Shown: positions 1 through 10,578 of the stretch, piece by piece
Numbering within the stretch: position 1 is the stretch's first letter
How the letters are laid out: each line of letters begins with the position of its first letter
Source: Trichopria drosophilae
Taxonomy: Eukaryota; Arthropoda; Insecta; Hymenoptera; Diapriidae
Assembly (NCBI GenBank): GCA_030407085.1
Contig: CM059586.1
Coordinates: forward strand, 27,329,501 to 27,393,500
DNA length: 64,000 bases
Direction: 5' to 3'
Position numbers and translations under genes: made by a program
The notes under the pieces: model-generated
Databases searched by the model: none
What the model was told of the DNA's origin: nothing
The model's input: the letters and a program-made list of their open reading frames with translations, nothing else

Positions 1-447
1 TGATAAATTCATGTTTTATTAAAAAGGACAGTTATTGTAGCTTACGTCATTGAGCACGAGAAAATTATAAATCCAAAATGTTTCGATTAGTCCGATTTCA
101 ATATCATCATACCAGCGTATTTTAATTAAATATATTCTGTTGTTGTTCATTCAAGTTATCGGTTGAAACATTTCTATTCAAAACAAAACGTCCTTTTGTC
201 GCAAGCGAAATTCTCTTACCGCAAGTAGAAATCCTCTTGTTAAATGACCAAGCAGATTGTTTGCGTGGATACCGTTTGCGGCAAGGGGACTCACGAGCAC
301 TGTTTTAAGAGCATTTGAAGAAACTATGTAAATCTGATTATTTTAAAATTAATTAGAAAAATTTAAATATACCATAAGTTGTCATGAATTTTGTTAGTGT
401 TGTGATCTATTGTATTCTTTTTCATAGATACCCAATTAGACGACATA
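1..447. other. A+T-rich DNA, no feature recognised
   Basis: No coding frame or inverted repeat stands out. A short less A+T-rich patch at about 190-305 repeats the words GTCGCAAGCGAAATTCTCTT and CCGCAAGTAGAAATCCTCTT in tandem, a minor local duplication. Confidence 0.5.
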
Positions 448-537
448 ACACGGAGAAAAATAGGTGTTACCGGATAACATTTGATGTTATCCAGTGCCAT
501 CAGTATGTTATCGGATACAATATCTTTCTCTCTGTGG
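448..537. mobile_element. Tiny palindromic MITE, ACACGGAGAAAA-type ends
   Basis: The left end ACACGGAGAAAAATAGGTGT is matched in inverted orientation by the right end, which finishes TTTCTCTCTGTGGAGT. The middle holds a perfect 9-bp hairpin, GGATAACAT-TTG-ATGTTATCC, at 472-492. The ends match the larger elements at 39697 and 53080, so this looks like a very short non-autonomous DNA element. The superfamily is not assigned. Confidence 0.55.
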
Positions 538-1622
538 AGTATATCCAATTTTGTATGATACTTTGTACGATTATAGGTAATATTCACTGTTGTATAAATC
601 AGCATGTGTACATTATCTCATTATACGACATATTCATACTTATAAACAAGGTAAATAGTTTCTGCTTTTACGAGTAAAAGTTGCACAGTTGTTGCATCAT
701 AAATCAAGATCTTAAAATATGCGTAAAATCCCACTTTTGAGCATATGGTACGCCAGTTTCATATGCATTACACATATATTTGTAATTTAAAAGTTTATAA
801 TAAATACTATACTAAGAGAATAGCTTATTTACTAGTATAAGATAAATTATAACGACAACAAAACAGTTTAGCAAGAAAACCGACAAAAATATATTTTTTA
901 ATTATAAGAATCCTGTATTTATTAATATACTAACATTCTAAGTCTAACTCGTATAAGATTTATTAATAACTAATATACGGGTGATTACTTGTGTGTAACG
1001 TATTTTAATAGTTATTTAAACAGGACAATGCTTTATTTAGTGAACATGACTCTTAAGAGAAGGAATACGTTTTTAGAATTGAAGTTATGACAGTGATATA
1101 TAAAGCTGTTGTTCGGTAACCACTAACCACTATGTCCATCCTGAGAGAAAGAAAGGAATAATACTCCACATTATTATCCATAAATAAAGAATAAACATAA
1201 TCTATCGCGAATAGCCCAGTGTATATGGCATTTTAAACATGTAAAAACTATTCACACAAGTGCCAGAAAATCATTTTTGTTATGAAAACTAATGAAATGC
1301 TACAATTAATAAAAGATTAAAAATTTACCAACAAATTTCTCGCACAGTCCCTGTCCGAGGCTCAACTCAATCAGTATTTTGGAATTTTTTTTTATTTTTC
1401 AATAAATTCCCAAGTAGCAAAAACTACCTCGAATAGCTGCAAAATAGCTAATTATCGCTGCATTAATGAGCTATCAGTATTATTTGGGTGCCTTACGCAT
1501 ATTTGCCTCTGCTTAACCAAAGTAATCTCATTGTTGTAAGGTTAGATGTCCTTCATAAAGGAATCCAGTACGCAAGCGCGAAATTTTTTAGTTTACCGTT
1601 TATTAAAAGCTAAAATATGAAC
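538..1622. other. A+T-rich DNA, no feature recognised
   Basis: Short overlapping reading frames occur by chance on both strands, but none has domain-like composition. No repeat ends or RNA gene were seen. Confidence 0.5.
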
Positions 1623-1892
1623 TACAGTACTCCTTCCCTTATTCTAATGTCTTCCTTTATTCGAATTTTTTCTCTTCTCCTATTCTAATATTTTCCTCGC
1701 GCGTTCTCCCCACTTACGTGTGTTGACGTGTGGATTTTCTAAATACAAATAACGGCGCATGCGCAACAAAAGGAAAAGAGACAAACGTGAGACTAAACAG
1801 TGGGGGAGAGGGAGATATTAGAGTAAGGGAAGAAGGCCGCCATCTTGCCTGATTGTCCAGTCACAAATTAGAATAAGGGAAGGACTACTGTA
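1623..1892. mobile_element. Tc1/mariner/pogo-like MITE, 26-bp terminal repeats
   Basis: The ends are a nearly perfect 26-bp inverted repeat beginning TACAGTACTCCTTCCCTTAT on the left and TACAGTAGTCCTTCCCTTAT on the right strand, with one mismatch. The pattern TA-CAGT...ACTG-TA is that of Tc1/mariner/pogo insertions with TA target duplication. There is no transposase, so it is non-autonomous. The interior is less A+T-rich and holds CGCGCG and GCCGCCATCTTG words. Confidence 0.75.
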
Positions 1893-1989
1893 CTTGAATC
1901 AATAAATACTTTTTCTATATAATAGCATATAAGATATATTCTACAAACCAGTACTAAAATTATTATTCAAAGATATAAATTTCTAGGCT

Positions 1990-2438
1990 CTTATATTAAC
2001 TGTAAAGATATGACATTAACAGTAAAGTAAAAAACGACAGATAACTTTAAGATGAAAATACCAGCACTTTCCTGCATGTCAGCAATTATTGTATATTAAC
2101 TCATATATTTTAACATTCAATGAGCGTTCGTTAAATTTTAATAAATATTACATTAAATTCTGTCGTTTGAACTGTGCATGTCAACAATGCGTCTAAAAAT
2201 TCGCAGAAAATCGAATGACTGCGCGTGTTTATGTTTGTTGATATCTGTTTCGGGGAAACTGCGAGCGCGTAAATAAATATGTCATGTATAATGATCACTA
2301 TGATCGTAAAATTCTTTTATTAACTATTAACTCTGAGATTACGGTATCTTCAGGGTAAAGTACCTTTTCAAAATCTAAATTCTGTTAGCTTTACTATGTA
2401 GCTATTAAATTAACTACAAACAAACATTTCTCTCAGTG
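1990..2438. mobile_element. CACTGAGAGAA-family MITE, 5'-truncated copy
   Basis: This stretch aligns by eye over most of its length with 28767-29269. Shared blocks include AATGAGCGTTCGTTAA, TCTGTCGTTTGAA, GCATGTCAACAATG and AAATCTAAATTCTGTTAGCT. It ends with the same ACAAACATTTCTCTCAGTG terminus. The matching left terminus present at 28767 is not visible here, so this copy appears truncated on the left. Confidence 0.75.
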
Positions 2439-3355
2439 TAAACTTTATAAATCGCTTCTCTCAGTATGATAGATACAAGTGTTTTTACAAGTCTCATGTT
2501 ATAAATATTACACTGCACGTGCTATAATTTTACATTCCCTCGATACGACTTCCCCTGGTGATTTCCCCCCTAGCTTTTTGTCCTATAGAGCTGACCTTCC
2601 CTTTCAATTGCTTATTTCTGACGATACTTTTTATGCATTGTACTTTCTAAATATGAATTAGCTAAAAACTACTGCTGTAAAATGAAAATTGGTTTATTGT
2701 GAATTGTGTATTTTTATTAGAAAACAGTAAAATACTACTGAATCATTAATAAAACTCTACTAATCTAAAAGTAAAAATGGTTGGATGTATCCCATATGAG
2801 AGCAATAAATACAAATACAAAATACAAAAAAAAAATTAAAAATGGAATATTTTAGTTTAATAATTTTTAGAAATAATAATAATTTAGTAATTTTTCATTA
2901 TTCATTAGTAAACAAATTATTGACCCACTTATCGTTTTTTTAATTAGTAGTTTTTGCATAATTCATATTTATAGAGGGCACTAAGACCACATTTTCTTAG
3001 TGCTCTTCGTACATCCTCAAAAGTCTCATAAACAGTTTTATTTAAATACTAAGTAACATTAAACCCATTTCCAGTAATTGGTGAAACAATACAAGAATCC
3101 AAAAAGAAAGTGATGATTTAATTTGCAAAGAGCGATGCAATATTAGAACAGATTATAGTAAATTCGATCCATTTTATCATTATTGGCTATATAAACTAAA
3201 CAAGAATATAAAGTCGCCTGTTTACTATCAGCAGCATAACGAAACAAAGCGACGCAAATTATTAACCAAAAAGTTTACGCAAGTATTAAATAACAGCTTG
3301 CACAAGTCGACCTTATGTTATACTGTAATCTGGAAACAAGTTTGTATTTATTTCG
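2439..3355. other. A+T-rich DNA, no feature recognised
   Basis: A second TTCTCTCAGTATGAT word lies at about 2456-2470, just after the preceding element's end. Otherwise no gene or repeat could be supported. Confidence 0.45.
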
Positions 3356-3382
3356 TTAAGGGGGTCTAAAGTGGTCCTTCGT
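3356..3382. repeat. Isolated TTAA-GGGGGTCTAAAGTGG transposon end
   Basis: TTAA followed by GGGGGTCTAAAGTGGTCC matches the left end of the element at 10197 (GGGGGTCCTAAAGTGGTCC). A third related word, CAGGGGGCCTAAAATGACCA, occurs at about 9848. No matching right end was found near here, so this is probably a truncated remnant. Confidence 0.5.
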
Positions 3383-3461
3383 AAAATAATATTCTGAAAA
3401 TCTATAATATTTTGTTTATGATTTCCAACAAAATTTCCCTTTGCAGCCGTATTATTTTAAA

Positions 3462-3603
3462 CATTATTAGTGGTAGGAGGGGTTCTGACTGGTTTGGTTG
3501 GGTTAGTTTTAGGGCACGCATAAGCTTTTAGGCATTATTAGGGACAGGCGAAGTTCTGACTGGTTACGTTAGGTTAGTTTTAGGGCACGCATATGCTTTT
3601 ACG
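3462..3603. repeat. Tandem duplication of a 71-bp unit
   Basis: Two head-to-tail copies (3462-3532 and 3533-3603) share the words CATTATTAG, GTTCTGACTGGTT, GGTTAGTTTTAGGGCACGCA and GCTTTTA, with scattered differences. The unit is less A+T-rich than its surroundings. No longer array was seen. Confidence 0.8.
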
Positions 3604-3707
3604 ATTCGAATAAACGCAGTGATATTTTTGTTTGTGGTTATTTAATGATCAATTGTCGGGTTCTATTTTTGTCGTATGATTAGTTATCATGTGAAATAAA
3701 GAAGTGG

Positions 3708-3858
3708 AGCCGGATATTCAATAAATATTCGACTATGGATATTAAATAATCATTGAACATTCAGGATAAGTGAAATTAGCATCCATTATTTATTCAGAAT
3801 GGATATTCCGAAAATGTTCAGAGAAGATTGCAGAATATATTCACGTTTATATCCGGCT
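3708..3858. repeat. 150-bp inverted repeat, AGCCGGATAT ends
   Basis: AGCCGGATAT at 3708-3717 is exactly complementary to ATATCCGGCT at 3849-3858. The arms continue imperfectly inward through AATATTC-rich sequence. It is probably a small palindromic element. Confidence 0.55.
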
Positions 3859-3861
3859 ATG

Positions 3862-4716
3862 TATGGTACATGCAGAATATTCTATATGTATATCCTAGGC
3901 CAATTATAAATATACAGTTGATAACTTCGGTCCGGGTATATTTGGTACTAATTTGAAGCCAACATCTTTTTTTTTATGATTTTTTGTTTCTTTACATGTT
4001 TAAATGTTTTCAGAGCAATAACATTTAATTTTTCATACACTGTTCACTGCTAAGAAAAGTCATATTGTTTTATGCACATTTCAAATAATTTTTCACATTG
4101 CACAAATATTTCGTTTTCTAGAAATGCGAATAACTGCTCTTTCTGAGTTTTGAATAAAGTCAGGTGTATATAAATCCTGAATTTTGTCTTTATTTTAGAT
4201 CCACGCCGACGAATACGTAAATCGCTTTCGTATTACATGATTCTTCGTATAGGTAAATTAAGTTCATTTTCGCGTTCTTTTCTGCATTCATATTTGACTT
4301 TTGATAAAAATGGGTTGGAAATACGAGCGAGAAAATGAAATACGTGAGCCAGATACAATAATTCACAAAGCTATTGAAGGTGAAATGTCTGTTTGTGCTG
4401 TTGCCCTAGACTGTGACATATCTGAACCCCATTGCATCGTCGATATGATACCGATTGACTATGTTTTTATTGTAACATACAATTTTCGATCAAACATAGA
4501 GCTAAAGATAGTTTAATATTTTTGTATTTTTAGTGCTTTTCTGTCAGGTTATTTTTATGTATTTAAAACTTAATTACATATCTGTGATCAAACATACAAA
4601 TATTACAGGTGAACTATAGATTAAATATGAGATTGGAAGATATTGCAACGAGACTAAGCTTTACTTGGTATATAGGAAATTGTAATTATTGATTGTTCCT
4701 GCAAAAATTTTAGAAC
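3862..4716. other. No feature recognised
   Basis: A 71-codon plus-strand frame at 4301-4516 has somewhat protein-like composition (KYERENEIREPDTIIHKAIE) but no recognisable domain, splice context or neighbours. It is left uncalled. Confidence 0.4.
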
Positions 4717-4917
4717 CCTGATAGCAGAATAAAAAATAGTTCAGAATGTTCTCATAATGTGTTCTACAAGATGTGGAATGCATCAAATTATGAGGGTTTT
4801 CTGAGCTTGAGGTCATAATGATATCAAGTTCAGCAGGATCTAATTTGATGCATCTGACCTCTTTATAGTACACAATATGAGATCATTCTGAACTATTTAT
4901 TTTATTCTGCTATCTGG
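4717..4917. mobile_element. Palindromic MITE (about 200 bp)
   Basis: The left arm CTGATAGCAGAATAAAAAAT followed by AGTTCAGAATGTTCTCAT is mirrored by the right arm, which reads ATGAGATCATTCTGAACT and ends ATTCTGCTATCTGG. Inner words ATGCATCAAATTA and TAATTTGATGCAT continue the pairing, so nearly the whole unit is self-complementary and would fold into a long hairpin. No coding capacity. Confidence 0.75.
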
Positions 4918-5916
4918 AAATGTAGATACTTATAATTTGTTTACTTAAATTCTTCTGCGTATCGAATTTATAATATAGTTTACAAATTATTTAAAAATAA
5001 GACAAATGGGATGATTCTATAAACATTTAAGTTTTCATTCTCAGAAGATTACATTTATATATAACAATATATAATTTACGGACATATTATGTCATGGTCC
5101 GACATTTTTTAATCAATTTATGACTTAAATACCATTTAAACTATAATTTTTAAAAAGATAGCTTGTGTAGTTTTCCATCTTCTATTGGGCGGCATTGTCT
5201 TTACTTTCAAGATATGAAAATAGAATTAATATAATTCTAGTTAGTGTAATATTATAAAACGATAAAAAAATGATTTCTACTCGTTACTAACTTAACAAAA
5301 TACTATTATAAATGTGAACATCGAATCTTAACGATGCAATGCGTGAAAGAAAACAAAAGAACACTCGAGGTCAGATTTCCTGTACGAAGTCTGCATCCAA
5401 CATTCGGCCAAACAATTTGCGTTGGAAGGTAAACAATACCCGAACTTGAATTCGACAGCTTCCAGATTGCTCTCGGAATAGCACGACAATGATACCCAGC
5501 ACTCAAAAGAACTTCGGGTCCGAAGCCTGATCGTGCTTATAGGAGGATGGTTAATCAAACCAAGTGTTCGGAAGACAATGCTTCATTGCGCTTATAACAT
5601 TTGAAATTCCAATATTGTTTTCAAAGAAAATAGTATTTGTCTGCATATAATTTAAAATAATTCACAATTATACCAATCCATTTCTTTATGACTCTTATTT
5701 ACATGTATTCTTTAAATAATTAGTTAATATTAATTAAAATATACAATATCATGAGGTCTTAAAATTGTACAAAGTGAAGTCAAATGTAAAGAAGTATTTT
5801 CTACAAATATTTCAAATGAAAATTAGTCATCTCTTTTATATATTTCGTTATTATAATTGATTATGTTACGTGTAAATATAACAGTAATTGCGATTTCCCG
5901 CACTAGTAACGAAGGA
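4918..5916. other. No feature recognised
   Basis: A less A+T-rich patch at about 5320-5560 has short minus-strand frames of 66-76 codons. None shows a domain, and they overlap each other in different frames. It may be single-copy intergenic or intronic sequence. Confidence 0.4.
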
Positions 5917-6005
5917 TATTTTTCCTAATAGTATGCGAGAAATATGTATTTCCTGCACTGTTTTTAGAAAGGGAAAGTGTTTCCCTCATACTATTTGGAA
6001 AAATG
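5917..6005. repeat. Stem-loop with 17-bp arms
   Basis: TTTTTCCTAATAGTATG pairs with CATACTATTTGGAAAAA with one mismatch. The neighbouring CCCGCACTAGTAACGAAGG resembles the words around the hairpin at 6725. It is probably the remnant of a small palindromic element. Confidence 0.5.
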
Positions 6006-6155
6006 TTCTTTTTGTATTTTGGGCACATTCCTTGAAATTATAGCCGCAATTAAGGAATTCAAGATAAGAAACTGTTCTTTATCATGTTTTACACTCCCTT
6101 TCTCTACCGTAGAAAAAAAATAGTAAATTCTGACAACAAAGTATTGGTCCCCGCA

Positions 6156-7114
6156 TTAACCCCTTAACTGATAATGACGTCTATAGTCATATCTTTGAAA
6201 CGACTCAACCAATCGTCTTGAAATTTGAGGTCAAAATTTCAAAATTCAAAATGGCCGATCCAATATGGCGATCGAAAAAGCATAAAAGTTTTTCATTTTC
6301 CGCAATGTTTACTACTCATAGGTTTTTGGGGTCGCTGAATTCAAATTTGAGGTCAACATTTCAAAAATCAAAATGGCCGATCCAATATGTCAAATCGAAA
6401 TGCAAAATGTTACTTGATTCTGCTAAAATTTGTTATTAGGGGGTTTTTGGGGTCGCTGATTACGAATCTGTTCTCGGTTGCTCAAAATTCACAATGGCTG
6501 ACCTAATATAGTGTGAAAAAATTTAAATAATTTAAAGTACTGTATATTGCCCAATCCGACGTTAAATTTGCTAAATTCAATGTGGTAGATCCAAGATGGC
6601 AGATCGAATGTGGAAAATGAATTTTGACCTTATATTAGTTATATTTTAGTTATAGTTTATATTTTACCTCAATTTCATGTATTTAATCAAATACTTTTGC
6701 CATAGTTTTGCGAGACTGCAGAATTGCACTAGTGATCTAATAGAACGAAATTACTATTAGTGAACACTACTAGTGCAGGTCCACACTTTTTTACGAGAGG
6801 AGCGGGAAAGTGTGCATATTTTTACGCAGCAATGCTATTCACTCTTTCTTCTGCTCAACGAAAAGAAGAGGACCGTGAGTATTTTAGACCCCAAAAACAC
6901 CCTGGTAACAAATTTCTGTTACATCAAGTAACTTTTTGCATTTTGGTCCGCCATATTGGTTCCGCCATTTTGAATTTTGAAATTCTGACATCAGATTCGT
7001 AATCAGCGAACCTCAAAACCCCCTAATTAACATTGTTATTGAAATTGGACGAAAACTGGCTCGTAGCAGTTTTGGCACTTTTTATTTGAAAACGCCTACC
7101 AGTGAAGGGGTTAA
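6156..7114. mobile_element. TTAA-flanked inverted-repeat element with 'AAAATGGC' repeats
   Basis: The element is bounded by TTAA on both sides. It starts TTAACCCCTTAACTG and ends CAGTGAAGGGGTTAA, the target duplication of piggyBac-type (or Kolobok-type) transposons. Inside are repeats of a block containing GGTTTTTGGGGTCGCTGA and AAAATGGCCGATCCAATATG (about 6240-6470), and inverted versions (TTGGTCCGCCATATTGGTTC, CGTAATCAGCG) at about 6890-7020. Related decayed blocks recur at 34990, 36220, 41750, 43545 and 46140. No transposase is present. Confidence 0.7.
6725..6777. repeat. Hairpin nested in the TTAA element
   Basis: TGCACTAGT at 6725-6733 is exactly complementary to ACTAGTGCA at 6769-6777, with inner CTAATAG/CTATTAG pairing. 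It interrupts the block structure of the 6156-7114 element, so it may be a small nested insertion. Confidence 0.55.
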
Positions 7115-8165
7115 AGGGTGAAAGTAAGGTATAGATGTCAGGTTATGTTTGAAATATTCTGGGTATGATTTTTCATGATGGAACTTTATTGTCAGGGAGC
7201 TTAAACGTAGAATACAATCCAATACACCCGAATACATTATCTAGATCCCAAAAGACAGACGGGATTCCGTCGCGTCAGTGGCAGCCGGCCAGCCATGATT
7301 TTTCCTGCTTTCGCGAATGTCGCGGATACCGAAATAAAATGGATGCGAGCTTAGGAACTCCTTCGACGTTCTTTATATCCTCCCTGCTTTACTTTACCGT
7401 TTCCCTGATGTCGACTTCTACGGCCCCGCAGTCCAGGAATATGGGCCAACGGACGAATTCACTGAATAAGTTGAAGCAACACAGTGCGAGGGAAACAGGT
7501 ATATTTCTACAGCTGTAGGAATTGCCGATGCGAAATGAAATAAGGGAGATGGAAGGGCGGAAGCGGAAAAGAGCCGAGAGCAGAAATGAAAGCAGAACGG
7601 CAACATTCACGTAAAGAACAGTAGGTAATAGAGCGAAGCCAAGGAAGATAAAGCAACGAAAAAAGAAAGGGAAAGGACGTAAAAATATTATTTGTGCTTC
7701 CTTGTCCTTCCGGATTTCCAGGGAGCTATTTCCACGTGGCCTCTCCCAATTTCGGCGACCTTAAATAAACATTTTCGTTCCAAGTGATGTACGAAGATAT
7801 TCGAAACTCGCGACATCGGCAGAAATATCGAGACGTCCACGAAATTGGATGTTGCGTCACTGATAAGGAAACCGAGAGAACGATATTTTCAATACGTTGT
7901 CTTTTCAATTTCGGGTTGAACAGAGGATTTCCCAATTCGTTTAAATAAGCTTCAGTCTCTGCCATATTTCCTTATGAAGTGATTCGAAGGTGGATCAATT
8001 TTAAATGTAACATTTGGAAAGACACTAAATAACACCGGCCCAGTTTTTACGCGATATGAAGGCCAGAAAACCAAAGCATATAATTCACCGGGGAGTATTA
8101 ATTATCTGTTTCATTAAATTATATAAATATGTTATTTGATGTAACTTATTCCTGATAAGAAAAAT
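7115..8165. other. Less A+T-rich single-copy-looking segment
   Basis: From about 7140 to 7980 the sequence is distinctly richer in G+C than its surroundings and lacks transposon ends. Words include CGTCGCGTCAGTGGCAGCCG and CTTCTACGGCCCCGCAGTCC. Reading frames of up to 117 codons overlap on both strands (plus 7165-7518; minus 7389-7610 and 7726-7965), which argues against any one being real. It could be an untranslated exon, an enhancer or just less decayed DNA. Confidence 0.35.
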
Positions 8166-8311
8166 GTTTTTTGATACACGTGTCCGTAAAGTAGACAATT
8201 TACGGACTCCTTTTAGTCCATTAAGTGTGATTTTACGGACTGATCTCTGCACTTTACGGACTAAAAACAGTCGGTAAAGTGCCTACTTTTGCGTACAGTG
8301 TATCAAAAAAT
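8166..8311. mobile_element. Small inverted-repeat element rich in TTTACGGAC
   Basis: A 13-bp perfect inverted repeat TTTTTTGATACAC (8167-8179) / GTGTATCAAAAAA (8298-8310) bounds a segment with several AGTCCGTAAA or TTTACGGACT words in both orientations. The same CCGTAAAAT word recurs at 8326-8440, suggesting a second decayed unit beside it. Confidence 0.6.
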
Positions 8312-8668
8312 AGTGTTCGCACCTCGACCGTAAAATTTGACGACCTCGGTTTGGACATTATGCGATCCTCGGACCGGCTCCGCCATTCCTCGGACGCACA
8401 ATATCCACTCGGTCCGTAAAATTGAACTTTACGGCCTAGGATCGAAAAGTACTATTAATCGCCCTTGTAACCCTTGTAGAAAATACACTGAACTTAATTG
8501 CAGTGAGTTCTTTATGATGTGCGCATGCGCGTTGCTGCAATGTGACACAATAATTTTAAGAAAATTTATACGTAAACCTGTTGAAAATGTTGAGTTAGTC
8601 GGTATTCCGTATTCACTATTGACAAGTTTCACTCACGCGCTTTTATACCCCTCTTCATTATTACAGTA

Positions 8669-9121
8669 TACACTGAAAAAAAGACTTGTTTAGATGCACC
8701 AACTTCGAATTGGTTGGATAATAGTTGGATATTACAACTATTTATTTGGTTCATAGAACTAATCAAATAAATGAGACTTGTTTCCTTTACAATTTACAGT
8801 TAGTTAGAGCATATAGTTCGTGTAGCAAACGCAATTTGTAAAATAACCAATTTACTTGATATCCTAACCAACTGTAAGATACCGGATTATCCTTTGATGC
8901 AATTAATAAATAAATATAAATAAATAACAGAAACTAATCACTCGAATTTATGTCTAATGCGGAAGAAGAACAAAAATTAGTTACCTCAACCATTTCAAAT
9001 CTAACCAACTGCTAACAGTCGTTGCAACCAATTATATATATTCAAGACCTCAGAGCACTAAGCTGATTAGTTGGGGTAACCAATTTATTCATTATTTTAA
9101 CCAAGTAGTTTTTTCCGTGTA
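8669..9121. mobile_element. MITE with TACACTGAAAAAA-type ends
   Basis: The left end TACACTGAAAAAAAGACTTG is the inverted counterpart of the right end CAAGTAGTTTTTTCCGTGTA. TA lies at both borders. The interior (453 bp in total) is full of AACCAA/TTGGTT words in both orientations and has no coding capacity. The same terminal sequence recurs at 16261, 17936, 29497, 39697 and 53080. Confidence 0.7.
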
Positions 9122-9293
9122 TTTAATCACAAAATTTGTGTTTCCATATGGTGATATTTCATTTTAAGATATTTTTAAGAAACTGCTATATTTTATTATG
9201 CACTTTTATTAATTCATCATATACATCTTGTGCCGTGATTATTCATCCAAAAGTGATTTTTAAAATACACTTTACTACATTCCATAAAATACA

Positions 9294-9691
9294 TTAACCC
9301 ATTGACGACTAAAGGACACTTTAGTGTTGTTTAGGACTGTGGCTTCAATTTCAATCAAGTATTCCGTCTCAAAATTCAAATTGAATGGTGCATATCGTAC
9401 CATTTTCAAGGTTTCGCTCCAAGATTCCGAGACCAAAATCGAGTTTCAGTAATCAAGAATACCAATATGACGCCAATTTTGAAAAACATTGACAACAAAT
9501 TCAGAAATATTTATTCTTTTCAATTTTTGTCGGGCATTTGATACCTGAAAATCAATGTTAACCATGGAACCTTGAAGAGCGACCTTGAAAATAATACAAT
9601 ATGTATCTTTCAATTTTTCTTCAACATTGATACGAAATACTTTATCCAAAGTCAAGCAAACAAAAGTGTCTTTTGGGCGTTAATGGGTTAA
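9294..9691. mobile_element. TTAA-flanked MITE, CCCATTGACG ends
   Basis: The element begins TTAACCCATTGACGACTAAA and ends GGCGTTAATGGGTTAA. The terminal CCCATTRACG repeat and TTAA borders are shared with the 1.3-kb element at 37817. The arms are imperfectly complementary further in (AAGGACACTTTAGTG versus CAAAAGTGTCTTTTGG). A TTAA target with C-rich ends fits piggyBac-type elements. No transposase frame is present; a 69-codon minus frame (9446-9655) is incidental. Confidence 0.7.
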
Positions 9692-10196
9692 TATATTGTA
9701 TAGAATGTAATGAAGTGTATTTAAAAAATGTAACATCTTGGGCGAATTATCGCACAAGTAGAAACGTGGAAAATTAATGAAAGCGAAAATAAATAGATAA
9801 CAATTTTTATGCAGTACGCGTATCAGTACGTTTAATTTTTTTTTATTCAGGGGGCCTAAAATGACCATTATACGCCCTCGAGCGTGTAATAAGAACAGTT
9901 TAAAATGAATGATTTTTCGAAAAGACATTAACATACGATTTCTTATAATTTTCTATATTTCAATAATTATAATCACAGTGGGAGTCAATAGAAAACGAAA
10001 ATTTTAAATGCAAATAAACGTACAGTAGCGGGGTATTGAACGAATTCCACAAACTTCAGGTAACAATAAATAATGTAGAACTACTCACAATAATATTTTA
10101 AAACAACAATTCTTGAAAATACTTTTTTTTTATGTTTACGGGACTTTTCATATTTTGTTCACATTTTATGGTCGTATTTACAGGACCCAATAAGAC

Positions 10197-10578
10197 ATAA
10201 GGGGGTCCTAAAGTGGTCCGCCGGTATAGTAGAAAATTTCACTAAAAAACGTAAATTCAAGATGACTGAATAAAATTTTCAAAATTCTGGTTCTGTAAGG
10301 GCAATTCTAAGCACTATAAACAGTTTCCTAGAAAATACCAAAGGTATTGATTGAGAACTGACCGAGAATTTTCGTAAATAAATAAAAATCACTTGTTTCC
10401 GAAAATTCCCCATCAGTTCACAATTAATTTCTTTGGAATTTTCAAGGATACAGTGTATAATAAGTAGGATTGCCCTTACAGAGCCCGAATTTTGAAAAAT
10501 CGATTCAGCAATTATCTATTTACGTACATTTTGTGAAAATTACAACCTTATCTGCAGAGCACTTTAGAACCTCCTTAA
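10197..10578. mobile_element. TTAA-type foldback MITE, GGGGGTCCTAAAGTGG ends
   Basis: The left end GGGGGTCCTAAAGTGGTC (preceded by ATAA, a decayed TTAA) is mirrored by GAGCACTTTAGAACCTCCTTAA on the right. The inner arms also pair, for example TTCTGTAAGGGCAATTCTAA with TAGGATTGCCCTTACAGA, and AACTGACCGAGAATTTTCG is opposed by related sequence. The whole 380-bp unit is thus largely self-complementary. The TTAA target suggests a piggyBac or Kolobok relative. Confidence 0.65.

Noticed and set aside
363..677. Overlapping 80- and 97-codon frames on opposite strands
   Set aside because: They span the small MITE at 448-537, have low-complexity A+T-driven composition and no domain.
5781..5801. AATGTAAAGAAGTAT, 15 bases identical to the core of insect miR-1
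   Set aside because: The seed bases before it differ (CA for GG) and no complementary arm lies within hairpin distance. A chance match is likely in A+T-rich DNA.
7165..7518. 117-codon plus-strand frame
   Set aside because: Opposed by minus-strand frames of similar length, with no recognisable domain or codon pattern. Treated as a composition effect of a G+C-richer patch.
8337..8693. 118-codon plus-strand frame
   Set aside because: Crosses a decayed TTTACGGAC-type repeat unit and runs into the tip of the MITE at 8669; no domain.
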